A stretch of 64,000 nucleotides of DNA from CBDIHP01 sp965279195 (GTDB lineage: Bacteria; Planctomycetota; Planctomycetia; Isosphaerales; Isosphaeraceae): NCBI GenBank assembly GCA_965279195.1, contig CBDIHP010000047.1, positions 496,001 to 560,000 on the forward strand, read 5' to 3'. The position numbers and the translations under genes were made by a program. Shown piece after piece: positions 41,893 through 50,595 of the stretch. Each line of letters starts with the position of its first letter. Positions within the stretch are counted from its first letter, which is position 1. A model generated the notes under the pieces. That model had not been told where the DNA came from. It saw only the letters and a program-made list of their open reading frames with translations, and made no database searches.

Positions 41893-44800
41893 ATGGCGGG
41901 ACGCTTGAGGAAGGTCGGGAAGTGGATCGGCTGGGGGCTGCTCGTGCTCGTCGCGTTCCTGGGCGGCGCGGGGTGGTACCTCTACTCGTACGCGACCGAC
42001 AGCGACACGATCGTCGAACTCGTGCGCGAGAACGCGCCGAGGTTCTTCCCCGGCGCGCGGGTGAACCTCCTCCGGGCGCGGCTGCGGCCGTTCGCGGGAG
42101 AGATCACGCTCCATCACATCAGCATGAGCCAGTCGGAAAAGGGCGAGGAGCACCCGCTGGCCAAGTGCTACTGGTCGTCGATCAAGTTCGACCCCTGGGA
42201 GTTCGCGCACGGCCGGTTCAAGCCGAGCGAGGTGCTGGTGACGCAGCCGGTGCTCGTGCTGCGGCAGCGGGCCGACGGCACGTGGAACCTCCAGGGGGTC
42301 CTGGCCGATCCCTTCCCCGCGCCGAAGGATGCGGTCCTGCCGCCGGTGGCCATCGAGCGGGGGCAGGTCGAGCTGGTGACGGGGACCGAACGCACCTCGA
42401 CGGCCGTGCTCCGCGACGTCTCGATCCGGATCGCCCCCGGGGCCGACGGCCTGGCCCAGTTCGAAGGCTCGGCGCGCGGGGACCAGTTCGAACGCATCAA
42501 GCTGGAGGGGACCTTCGATCGGAAGTCCGGCCGCGTGACGCTCAAGGGGGACGTCGCCCGCCTGGCCCTGTCGGAGACCCTGCGCGACCGGATCCCCGCC
42601 GAGTATCGCGAGGCCATCCGCGCGGTCGGGCTGTCCGGCGGCGAGGCCGACGTGGGCATCGCCTCGATCGCCTTCGACCCGGCCGCCGAGCGGCCCCTCA
42701 AGTACGACATCTCCGCCCGGGTGCGGTCGGCCTCGTGGAAGTGCCCGAAGCTGCCGTTCGACCTCGACGACGTCTCCGCCTCGCTCCATTTGCGAGATGA
42801 TGTGCTCACGGTCGAATCGGCCCGGGGGCGCAACGGCGCGACCGGGATCGACGCCTCGGGCTGGATGGCGCTCGGCGACCCCGAGCGGGCCCCGTTCAAG
42901 ATGAACCTGGAGCTGATGGACCTGGAGCTGGACCAGAGGCTCTGCCGCTGGACGCCCGGCGACCTGCGCGGCCTCTGGGTGGACTTCGCCCCGCGCGTGC
43001 TCTCGGGCGAACTCGCCAGCGCGGGGCGGGTCAACGTCGCCGCCAGGGCCGAGCGCACCACGCCCGGCGGCAAGGTCGGGTTCGGCCTCGGCGTCAATTT
43101 TCTCGATGTGAGCCTCTATTACAAACATTTCCCCTACCAGCTTGAACATGTCACCGGGACGATGATCCGGGAGAACGACCTGGTCACCATCGACATGCAG
43201 ACGCTGGTGGGCGGCAAGCCGCTGAGGGCGAAGGGGACGATCGAGAACCCCGGCCCCCGGTCGTCGGTCGTCAGGCTCGACTTCGAAGGGGATTCGCTGC
43301 CGGTCGACCGCAAGCTCTTCGACGCCCTGCCGCCGGACGTGCGGCCGGTGGTCGAGTCGTACCACCCCTCGGGCACGGTGCGGGGGCGTGCGAGGCTGGT
43401 GCGGCTGCCGCCCCTGACGGCGAAGGACGACCCCAAGGGGCGCGTGAGCATTGATGCGTACCTGGATCTGAACCCCGGCTGCGCGATCACCTGGGACGGG
43501 CTCAAGTATCCGATCTCGAACCTCACCGGACGGCTGGAGATCCACCCGGACCTCTGGGTGTTCAAGAATATGAAGGGATTCAACGGCCAGGCGACCGTCC
43601 GGGGCAACGGCGAGGTCGCCCGGCTGGGCCGCGACGCCTTCAAGGTGGACCTGAGCCTGGAGGCCGACAGCTTGCCGTTCGACCACCAGCTCCGCGACGC
43701 CCTGCCGCCGGCCTGGCAGAAGACCTGGGCCACGCTCAACCCGACCGGCTCCAGCGACGTCCGGGCCAGGATCCGGGGGCTGCCGCGGCAGGAGCCGCAT
43801 CACCACATCGAGATCTATCCGGGCAGCCAGACGGGGGTCCGCCTGGCGTTCGAGCGGGTGGCCACCCCGGGGCTGGACCCCGGCGGCAAGTTCGAGATGC
43901 GGATGGAGGACGTCGGCGGGCGGTTCATCTTCGACGACGGCGCGGTCGCCATGTCGGACGTCGGCTTCTTCTTCCACGGCGCCCGGGTGAACTTCAAGGA
44001 GGGGACCGTCCGGGTCGCGGACAGCGGCCAGTTCAGCCTGGGCGTGACGCACCTGGAAGTCAAGCAACTGCACCTGGACGGCCGGGTCCGCGAGCTGATG
44101 CCGCCGGTGATGGCCGAGTTCGCCCGCCGGCTCGACGACGGCAAGGCGTTCCGGATGGAGGGGGACCTGGGCCTCGGCTGGTCGGGCAAGCCCGGCGAGC
44201 CCGCCTGGTGCCGCTGGCGCAACGGCAAGATCCTCTTCGGCGGGAACTCGATCCAGGCCGGGCTCCCCCTCGAACAGATCCAGGGCCAGTTGCAGGAGGT
44301 CGAGGGCTCGTTCGACGGCGTGGCGCTGGCCGTGAAGGGGAAAGTGAATCTGGATAGCGTCATGCTCCTGGACCAGCAGGTGACGCGGCTCACCGCCGAC
44401 ATCCTGGTCGACCAGGGCCGGGCGACGGTCACCGGCATCCAGGGGGCCCTGCTCGGCGGCAAGGTCCTCGGCGACGTCGCCGTCACGCTCGACAAGACGC
44501 CCGAGTACACCACCCACATCCAGGTGCAGGACGCCGACCTCCAGAGCTACGCCCGCACGCTCCCCGGCAAGCAGACCTTCAAGGGGCTGGTCTCCGGCGA
44601 GATCTCGCTGAGGGGGCAGGGCAACGACCTCCACCGGCTCAACGGCGGGGGCAACGCGCGGATCACCCAGGGGGACCTCGGGCGGCTGCCCACGCTCCTG
44701 AAATTCTTCAGCGCCATCAAGCTGTCCGGTGAGACGAAGACGGCGTTCGACTCGGCGTTCGTGACGTTCCAGATCCAGAACGGCCAGACCGAGCTCGACC

Positions 44801-45081
44801 CCATCGACTTCATCGGCGACGCCTTCAGCCTGCGGGGGCGGGGCACGCTCGACGTCCAGGGGGCGCTCGACGTGAAGCTCTGCGTGGTCTACGGGCGGGA
44901 CAAGGTTCGGTTGCTGTTCCTCAGCGACCTGATCCGCGAGGCCAGCGGGCAGTTCGTGGTCGCCTACATCCGGGGCACCCCCGCCAACCCGCAGTTCGGA
45001 CTCATCACCCTGCCCGCCGTCACCGACTTCCTCCGCTCCCTCGGCAGCCGCAAGGACCAGCGCGAGGAACGCCGACGCTGA
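41893..45081 (+). CDS. Large AsmA-like envelope protein
   Basis: A 1062-residue protein with one N-terminal membrane helix (about 11-31, IGWGLLVLVAFLGGAGWYLY) and a long, beta-rich extracytoplasmic region. The C-terminus (about 830-1050) fits the AsmA-like C-terminal domain: GKQTFKGLVSGEISLRGQGN, LTRINGGGNARITQGDLG-like wording, and GRGTLDVQGALDVKLCVVYG. AsmA-family proteins form long hydrophobic grooves that move phospholipids to the outer membrane. The length and single anchor agree. The ATG at 41893 has CGGAGG six bases upstream, preferred over an ATG 15 bases before. It probably shares a transcript with the GT-C enzyme. Confidence 0.85.
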   Translation: MAGRLRKVGKWIGWGLLVLVAFLGGAGWYLYSYATDSDTIVELVRENAPRFFPGARVNLLRARLRPFAGEITLHHISMSQSEKGEEHPLAKCYWSSIKFDPWEFAHGRFKPSEVLVTQPVLVLRQRADGTWNLQGVLADPFPAPKDAVLPPVAIERGQVELVTGTERTSTAVLRDVSIRIAPGADGLAQFEGSARGDQFERIKLEGTFDRKSGRVTLKGDVARLALSETLRDRIPAEYREAIRAVGLSGGEADVGIASIAFDPAAERPLKYDISARVRSASWKCPKLPFDLDDVSASLHLRDDVLTVESARGRNGATGIDASGWMALGDPERAPFKMNLELMDLELDQRLCRWTPGDLRGLWVDFAPRVLSGELASAGRVNVAARAERTTPGGKVGFGLGVNFLDVSLYYKHFPYQLEHVTGTMIRENDLVTIDMQTLVGGKPLRAKGTIENPGPRSSVVRLDFEGDSLPVDRKLFDALPPDVRPVVESYHPSGTVRGRARLVRLPPLTAKDDPKGRVSIDAYLDLNPGCAITWDGLKYPISNLTGRLEIHPDLWVFKNMKGFNGQATVRGNGEVARLGRDAFKVDLSLEADSLPFDHQLRDALPPAWQKTWATLNPTGSSDVRARIRGLPRQEPHHHIEIYPGSQTGVRLAFERVATPGLDPGGKFEMRMEDVGGRFIFDDGAVAMSDVGFFFHGARVNFKEGTVRVADSGQFSLGVTHLEVKQLHLDGRVRELMPPVMAEFARRLDDGKAFRMEGDLGLGWSGKPGEPAWCRWRNGKILFGGNSIQAGLPLEQIQGQLQEVEGSFDGVALAVKGKVNLDSVMLLDQQVTRLTADILVDQGRATVTGIQGALLGGKVLGDVAVTLDKTPEYTTHIQVQDADLQSYARTLPGKQTFKGLVSGEISLRGQGNDLHRLNGGGNARITQGDLGRLPTLLKFFSAIKLSGETKTAFDSAFVTFQIQNGQTELDPIDFIGDAFSLRGRGTLDVQGALDVKLCVVYGRDKVRLLFLSDLIREASGQFVVAYIRGTPANPQFGLITLPAVTDFLRSLGSRKDQREERRR

Positions 45082-45456
45082 CCTGGGCGGCCGGCCCGAT
45101 CCCGGAGCCCGATCCCGGGTGCCCTTGCATCACGCCGTGCGGGGTCCGGAAGCGCCGGGCGCGGGTCTCCTTTGCCTTCGAGTTCCCGGCGCAGGGAGAC
45201 CGAAAATCGACGCATTGGCATGTCGGGGATAGTCGAGAATCACCGGTCTCGGGGGCGTTTCCCGGAAGCAACGAATTGTATGGGACTGTAGTGAATTGGA
45301 GACAGCGGGTTTGCGCGAGGCGGATCGGGGCACTAGCATGCGTTCGTGTCAGTTCTGATGAATGCGTCAAGGGATCGATGGGCGTGGAGCGGTCGCGAAC
45401 CGTCCGGTTCGCGGTGCGCCGATCGGCCCAGGATCTCCCCATCCCGAGGTGCCCCG
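45082..45456. other. Intergenic region before the PEP-CTERM gene
   Basis: At about 45150-45205 there is a diverged family B-like stretch (GCGCCGGGCGCGGGTCTCCT with CGGCGCAGGGAGACC). The later part is less GC-rich and should hold the promoter of the PEP-CTERM gene. No gene recognised. Confidence 0.4.
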
Positions 45457-46293
45457 ATGAAGCGTATGTTCCTTGCTGCCGCGTCGCTTGCGTGCCTGGC
45501 GCTGCCCTTAGCCTCGACCGCCCGGGCGGGCCAGACGATCACGTTCGACTCGCCGAGCGACGTGGTCATCAGCGCCACCCAGGCGCCCGGCGTGTGGTAC
45601 ACCGACCGCTATGCCCCGGCGAGCTTCGCGTCCGGCCAGAACGGCGGGTCCCGGACGGGTGTGCTGCTCCAGGGCATCAGCGCCAGCGACAACAACGCCG
45701 GCCGCCCCCCGGCGTTCTCGGCGAACTTCTACAACACCCAGGGCCGCAAGTTCGACCTGCCCAGCCCGACCACGACGCTCCAGATCGAGCTCTATGTCGA
45801 TCGGGCGTGGGACTCGCTGAGCCAGAACATCTCGGGCGCCGAGGGCCGACTGGCCAGCTTCTGGGCCACGGGCGTCGACAACCTCAATGCGGTCTCGAAC
45901 TTCCCGATCATCGAGTTCAACAATAACCGCGACGGCGCGTCCGGCAATGGATTCCGGGTGTTCGACAACAACCTGGGCTTCGTGGACGTCGGCGGGTTCA
46001 CCGGCTACGACAAGTGGTACACCCTGACGATGAGCCTGGTCGGCAACCAGGTCCTGTACAACGTCAACGGCACCCTGGTCTACACCGACACCGACGCCGG
46101 GGGGAGCGTCACCCTGAGCAACGTCATCCTCCAGGGCTACAACGCGGGCAACAGCTACTCGATCGCCTGGGACAACCTCCAGATCAACGGCGGCGCCTCG
46201 AACGCCGTGCCCGAGCCCGCCACGATCGGCTCGCTCGCCGTCGCCGGCCTGTTCGGCCTCGCCGCCCACGCCCGCCGTCGCCGCCGCGCCTGA
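45457..46293 (+). CDS. PEP-CTERM sorted secreted protein
   Basis: A 278-residue exported protein. Signal peptide MKRMFLAAASLACLALPLAS with a TARA-G cleavage site. The body (about 25-245) is beta-rich, Asn/Asp/Gly-rich, and resembles lectin/LamG-type folds (YDKWYTLTMSLVGNQVLYNV). The C-terminus has VPEPATIGSLAVAGLFGLAA followed by HARRRRRA, the PEP-CTERM signal that exosortase-type systems process. No exosortase is in the window. A GAGGT ribosome site lies about 7 bases before the ATG. Function is unknown, probably extracellular matrix related. Confidence 0.85.
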   Translation: MKRMFLAAASLACLALPLASTARAGQTITFDSPSDVVISATQAPGVWYTDRYAPASFASGQNGGSRTGVLLQGISASDNNAGRPPAFSANFYNTQGRKFDLPSPTTTLQIELYVDRAWDSLSQNISGAEGRLASFWATGVDNLNAVSNFPIIEFNNNRDGASGNGFRVFDNNLGFVDVGGFTGYDKWYTLTMSLVGNQVLYNVNGTLVYTDTDAGGSVTLSNVILQGYNAGNSYSIAWDNLQINGGASNAVPEPATIGSLAVAGLFGLAAHARRRRRA

Positions 46294-46344
46294 GCGGCCG
46301 GGCACAACGATGGCGGTGCCACCGGGTCCTGAGGAGGAAACCAG

Positions 46345-46637
46345 GGCGCTGGGCGCGGGTCTCCCGACCCCGCCCTTGCCCTGAGAATCCGTACCGCAGG
46401 GGCGGGTCTCCCGACCCGAGAATCAAACGCGCGGATGCGTTCTCGAATGGGTCGGGAGACCCGATTTCGTGGTTGGCGTGGCGGAGGTAGGGGCGGGGTC
46501 GGGAGACCCGCGCCCAGCGCTTCCGAGCCCGGTTTCGTCATACGGCGCGGCGGGCTCGGGAGACCCTCGCCCAGAGCAGCGAGGCCGCGAATGCGGATGG
46601 CATTCCGTCGAGATTGGTCCGCAATCGCGGACCCTAC
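46345..46637. repeat. Family B element (46345-46522) plus half element and family D palindrome
   Basis: All four B arms carry the CCCGACC/GGTCGGG form (GGGTCTCCCGACCC, again, then GGGTCGGGAGACCC, again), unlike other copies. A solitary right-hand half (GGCTCGGGAGACCCTCGCCC) follows at about 46551-46575. A family D palindrome at 46616-46637 contains the stop codon (46634-46636) of the minus-strand gene that ends here. Confidence 0.82.
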
Positions 46638-48982
46638 GGGGCTTCATACAGGCGCAGGTAGCGGTAGTAGACTTCCAGGGTGAGGGTGGCCAGCGCGGTG
46701 CAGTAGATCCGGCCGCCGTGGGTGCCGTACTGGCTGTCGTCGGGGGCCCAGCTTCCGGAGGCGTGGCCGTCGACGACCTGGCGGCGGATGAGTTCGTCGC
46801 GGACGTCGCGGTTCCAGCGGGCCCAGCTCGGCCCGCCGTGCTGGTAGAGCGACAGGGTGCCGTAGTACCAGTAATAGAGGTTGTAGGCGTCGACCTTCGG
46901 CCCCTTCTGGATCAGGAACGCCGCCGCCTCGTCGCTCGCCCGGCCGGGGCCGCCGGTCCCGAGGAACTGGCGGCAGAGCCAGGCCTCGGCGGTCATCGTG
47001 GGGGTGACGTCCTGACCCGGCTGGTAGCGGGCCAGGCCGCCGGAATTGCCGGCCGAGACCCGCCTGAGCCACGCCTGCGCCCCGTCGAGCGTGTCCTGCG
47101 GCACGGGGATGCCGTTGAGCCTCGCCGACTTGAGGCACATCACCACCCAGCCGAGGATGCTCGTGTCGCCCGTCGGTGCGCCCGGGGCGTACCGCCACGC
47201 CATGCGGTCGGCCGCGCGGCCGGCGACGATGAACCGGATGCCACGGGTCGCGGCGTCCTTGATCGTCGGGTCGCCGGTGAGGGCGAACGCCTCGCAGAGT
47301 GCCAGCGTGGCCATCGCGTGGCAGTACATGCCGACCGCCTTGCTGTCGCCCCTGAGGTCGCCGTCGGGCTTCTGGCTGCGGACGAGGAACTCCAGCCCGC
47401 GCGTCACGACGGTGGCGTACTTGCCCTCGCTCGGCGTGTAGCCCGCCCCTAAAAAGGCGAGCAGGGCCAGGCCGGTCTGGGCGGTGTCGGCCTCCCAGTA
47501 GTAGCACTCGCCGAAGCAGGTCTCGCCGGCCGGGCAATGGATGGTGAAGGAGTCGTCGCCGCGGACGACCGTGCCGTCGGAGTACTTCGCGGTGGCGCCG
47601 TCCCATCGGCCGTCGGGGTCCTGGTGGCGGGCGAGCCAGTCGAGGGCCCGCTCGACCGCCTGCTCGCTCTCGGGACTGGCCCCCGCGCGCTGGGCGACGG
47701 CCGAGCGATTGGGGTCGAGCCGCGTGCGGTAGACCGACGGGATGTCCGCCAGGGCCCGGACGCCGCCGAGACCCAATCCCATGCCTTGACCCGGCCCGAT
47801 CGGCAAGCCGGGCGTGCCCCTCGGGGTGACGCCGCCGAGGTCGAGGGCGTTGGTGTTCGGCTGGTTCCGGGGCGCCATCGCCAGGGTGTTGCGGTCGGGC
47901 TGCGGCTGGGTGCGGGCCTGGCGACGAGTGTCGGTGTCGGGCAGCTTGATCTTCGGCTCGGGGTTGGCGGCCGGTTTGGGGGCGGTGGCCTTGATGTTGG
48001 CGTCGCCGGCCCCGGTGTTGGGGGCGTTGAGAGCCGGCGCGGAAGGCTCGGGATTGGGCGTGGCCGCGGGCTTCGTCGAGGGCAGGGCGTTGAGATCCGG
48101 TTGATTCGCATTCGGCCTGGCGGCGTTGGCCATCAACCTGCGTTCGGCCTCGCGGGCGTCGGGCAGGGCGTTCGCGGGTGCGAACCCGACGGGGGGCCGG
48201 ACGGCGTCGCCGACGGGGCGGCGGGTCGCGTTGCGGACGGCGTTCGACCGGTCGGTCAGGAGCGGGCTGGGCTTCGGCGCGTCGGGGGCCGGTTTGGGGG
48301 CGTTGACCGGCATCTCGCCCGGGTCGCCGGCGACGGGCTTCGAGGGCTCGGGCAGCGGAGTGTCGGGCTGGGCCTCGCGCCGGGGAGGCTCGGGCGCGGC
48401 GGGCGGAGGGGGCAAGTCCGGCGCGGTCGTGGGGGTCTGCTGGGCGAGGAGCGAGTTGGGGTCGGCGGCCTTCGCGTTGCCGGACGGTTCGAGCCGGGGG
48501 GGGGCCGCCGGCGCATCGGGCCGGAGCAGGTCGGGGATCGAGGCGGCCTCGGCGATGTTCGCATTCGAGGACGTGGGCGAGTCGATCGAGCCGCCCGCGC
48601 CCCCCTGGCCGTTCTTGCCCTTCGACGCCGCGTCGAGCCGCATGCGACCGGAGCCGTCGTCGAGGAGGTCCGACGGATCAACAGGCGTGATGCCGACGTT
48701 GGCGAGTTCTTTCGGATCCAACCCATCCGGCCGGCCGCCGCCGCCGGGGTTGAGGGTGCCGATCCCGAGCGTCCGCGCGAAGAAGTCGGACGAGTTGCCG
48801 TACGACACCAGGGCCACGTGGGCGAGGATCGACAGCACCAGGCATTTGCGGAGCGCCCTGCGCCGGCCGAAGCTCGTCCAGACGAGCGACGCGAGCACCA
48901 GGACCGCCAGCCCCAGGCTCGCCCAGGCGCCATAGTCCGCCCGGAGGAGCTGCAGGAAGGTTTCCAGGTCGAGGCCGGTCAT
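46634..48982 (-). CDS. Membrane protein with terpene-cyclase-fold (prenyltransferase/squalene oxidase-like) repeats
   Basis: A 782-residue protein. Two N-terminal membrane helices (about 18-37 and 45-63) around FGRRRALRKCLVLSILAHV, a long Pro/Ala/Asn-rich disordered linker (about 80-440), and a C-terminal alpha-toroid region (about 455-782) with ALDWLARHQDPDGRWDG, GLEFLVRSQKPDGDLRG and GMYCHAMATLALCEAFALTG. These repeats resemble prenyltransferase/squalene cyclase folds but lack a DxDD acid motif, so the domain is probably not a cyclase and may bind partners. The start at 48982 has GAGGAT 7-12 bases upstream. It is third in the minus-strand series with the TPR and ExbB-like genes. Its stop is inside a family D repeat. 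Confidence 0.82.
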   Translation of the reverse strand: MTGLDLETFLQLLRADYGAWASLGLAVLVLASLVWTSFGRRRALRKCLVLSILAHVALVSYGNSSDFFARTLGIGTLNPGGGGRPDGLDPKELANVGITPVDPSDLLDDGSGRMRLDAASKGKNGQGGAGGSIDSPTSSNANIAEAASIPDLLRPDAPAAPPRLEPSGNAKAADPNSLLAQQTPTTAPDLPPPPAAPEPPRREAQPDTPLPEPSKPVAGDPGEMPVNAPKPAPDAPKPSPLLTDRSNAVRNATRRPVGDAVRPPVGFAPANALPDAREAERRLMANAARPNANQPDLNALPSTKPAATPNPEPSAPALNAPNTGAGDANIKATAPKPAANPEPKIKLPDTDTRRQARTQPQPDRNTLAMAPRNQPNTNALDLGGVTPRGTPGLPIGPGQGMGLGLGGVRALADIPSVYRTRLDPNRSAVAQRAGASPESEQAVERALDWLARHQDPDGRWDGATAKYSDGTVVRGDDSFTIHCPAGETCFGECYYWEADTAQTGLALLAFLGAGYTPSEGKYATVVTRGLEFLVRSQKPDGDLRGDSKAVGMYCHAMATLALCEAFALTGDPTIKDAATRGIRFIVAGRAADRMAWRYAPGAPTGDTSILGWVVMCLKSARLNGIPVPQDTLDGAQAWLRRVSAGNSGGLARYQPGQDVTPTMTAEAWLCRQFLGTGGPGRASDEAAAFLIQKGPKVDAYNLYYWYYGTLSLYQHGGPSWARWNRDVRDELIRRQVVDGHASGSWAPDDSQYGTHGGRIYCTALATLTLEVYYRYLRLYEAP

Positions 48983-49073
48983 CGGGTGCGATCCTCGGTG
49001 GGGAATGGTTCGGTCGTCGGGCCGGCCGTTACAGATTCCGCTGGCCTTGCTGTTGACGAGGGCGGGAGTCGGA

Positions 49074-49242
49074 GGCGCTGGGCGAGGGTCTCCAGACCCC
49101 GCCCCCACCCCCGCCGCGCCGTACCGGAAAACGGGGTCTCCAGACCCTTTTCGATTCCGCCACGTACGGGTCTGGAGACCCGATTCGGTGGTCTCCTTCG
49201 GTCACGCTGGGGGCGGGGTCTGGAGACCCGCGCCCAGCGCTT
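49074..49242. repeat. Family B element between two minus-strand genes
   Basis: Opens GCGCTGGGCGAGGGTCTCCA and closes GGAGACCCGCGCCCAGCGC, with inner GGGTCTCCAGACCC / GGGTCTGGAGACCC. All four arms are CCAGACC/GGTCTGG. It fills the 49000-49290 gap between the ExbB-like and the alpha-toroid genes. Confidence 0.82.
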
Positions 49243-49292
49243 TGGAGCTGCGTCCAGCGGTTTCTGCCTGCTCGGCGCCTTCTCACCTCGAA

Positions 49293-50324
49293 TCAATCAT
49301 CGAACGGGTCATCATCCCGATCCAGCCCGCGGGCCAGGGCGTCGGGGATCTCGACGCGGATCTGGTGCGGGGCGCGGATGGGGCTGTGGCCCATGTGGTG
49401 CGCGGGGCCGTGCGGGGCGGAGGAGCGGCGGTGCTCGCGCTCGGTTTCGCGTTCGAGGTCGCGATCTCGATCCCGATCGCGTTCACGGGCCCGCTCGCGG
49501 GGGCGTTCCTGCACGGCCGGGGCGGACATGGCGATGGCGTCGACCGTCTCGGAGCCGAGCCGTTCGAGGGCGTTCGCCAGGGTCTCGACCTTGCCCATCA
49601 GGCCATCGTAGAGCAGCATCGCGACGATCGCCATGGCCACGCCGGCGGTCATGGGCATAAGCGAGGCCCCGACGATCGGGCCCCACGCCGCGCCCTGGGG
49701 CAGCGACGCCAGGGCCCGGCTGGCCGAGACCAGGCCGCCGAGCAGGCCGAGCAGGGGGGTCATCACGGCGATCCGCCGCAGGGTGCCGACGTGCCGCTTG
49801 AGGCGGTCGATCTCGATCTTCGAGGCCATCGCCACGGCCCGTTCGAGGTCCGGCACCGGGCGACCCCAGCGCTTCACGGCGGCGAGCGCCACCCGCGATG
49901 CCGGGCAGGGGTTCAGCTCGCAGAGGTCGAGGGCCTTGCCCCGGTCGAGCTTGCCCTCATTGAGCCGCTCGCGGAACCGCTTCATGAAGTCGGACGGGGT
50001 GACGGAGCGGGCGCGGAGCTTGAGCATCCGGCCGAGCACGACGACCACGCCGAGGAACCCGCAGGCGGCCAGGCCGCCCCAGGTGATCCGATCGAGCGGC
50101 GGGGTCTTCTGGTACCAGGCCAGGAATCTCTCGCCGGCGACCTTCGCCTGGGCGCTGGCCGTCTTCCAGGCCGCCTGCGCCGCCGCGGCAGTCTCCCCCT
50201 CGGCCCGCGCGGAGCCCCCCTGGAGCGTGATCACGAATCCCAGGGCGGCGACGGCGACGCCCCGGTACGATTTGCGTAAGTTGCGAACGGAATTCACTTT
50301 CCCGACCATTCGATGATGCAGCAT
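49293..50324 (-). CDS. MotA/TolQ/ExbB-type proton channel protein
   Basis: A 343-residue protein. Signal-like N-terminus (VAVAALGFVITLQGGSARAE), one membrane helix (about 83-100), a cytoplasmic domain with NPCPASRVALAAVKRWGRPV, and the two conserved C-terminal helices with TPLLGLLGGLVSASRAL and LMPMTAGVAMAIVAMLLYDG, typical of ExbB/TolQ. The tail has a remarkable charged run (RERARERDRDRDRDLERE) and then a His/Pro-rich end. ExbB/TolQ normally pairs with ExbD/TolR to use the proton gradient; no ExbD gene is seen here. The start at 50324 has GGAAGGA about 9 bases upstream. Confidence 0.87.
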   Translation of the reverse strand: MLHHRMVGKVNSVRNLRKSYRGVAVAALGFVITLQGGSARAEGETAAAAQAAWKTASAQAKVAGERFLAWYQKTPPLDRITWGGLAACGFLGVVVVLGRMLKLRARSVTPSDFMKRFRERLNEGKLDRGKALDLCELNPCPASRVALAAVKRWGRPVPDLERAVAMASKIEIDRLKRHVGTLRRIAVMTPLLGLLGGLVSASRALASLPQGAAWGPIVGASLMPMTAGVAMAIVAMLLYDGLMGKVETLANALERLGSETVDAIAMSAPAVQERPRERARERDRDRDRDLERETEREHRRSSAPHGPAHHMGHSPIRAPHQIRVEIPDALARGLDRDDDPFDD

Positions 50325-50433
50325 CGGCCGCGATCCTTCCCTGGTTCCCCCAGTTTCGGGCGCATCGATCCCTCTTCCCAGAAGAATCGGCACGACCGGC
50401 CCCCCGGCTTGAACGCACCCCCGGACTCACGAT

Positions 50434-50575
50434 CTGGAGTGCGTCCGCTTGCTGACGCTCTGTTGCCGCGAAGCTCGCTTCGCGTGCCGGGACGAAGGGT
50501 CAACCTCCGATTCGCCGCCTGCTCTCGGGAGCAAGCTCCCACGGGCGAGAGCGTCAGCAAGCGGACGCACTCCAG
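50434..50575. repeat. Family C hairpin element, perfect 25-bp outer stem
   Basis: Outer arms 50436-50460 and 50549-50573 are exact reverse complements, beginning GGAGTGCGTCCGCTTGCTGA. Inner hairpins are GCGAAGCTCGCTTCGC and GGGAGCAAGCTCCC. It lies between the TPR and ExbB-like genes. Confidence 0.85.
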
Positions 50576-50595
50576 ATTGGCAACGCCCCGACGGT

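Noticed and set aside
41731..44634. 967-codon minus-strand ORF opposite the AsmA-like gene
   Set aside because: No domain or signal; codon pattern is the mirror image of the real gene.
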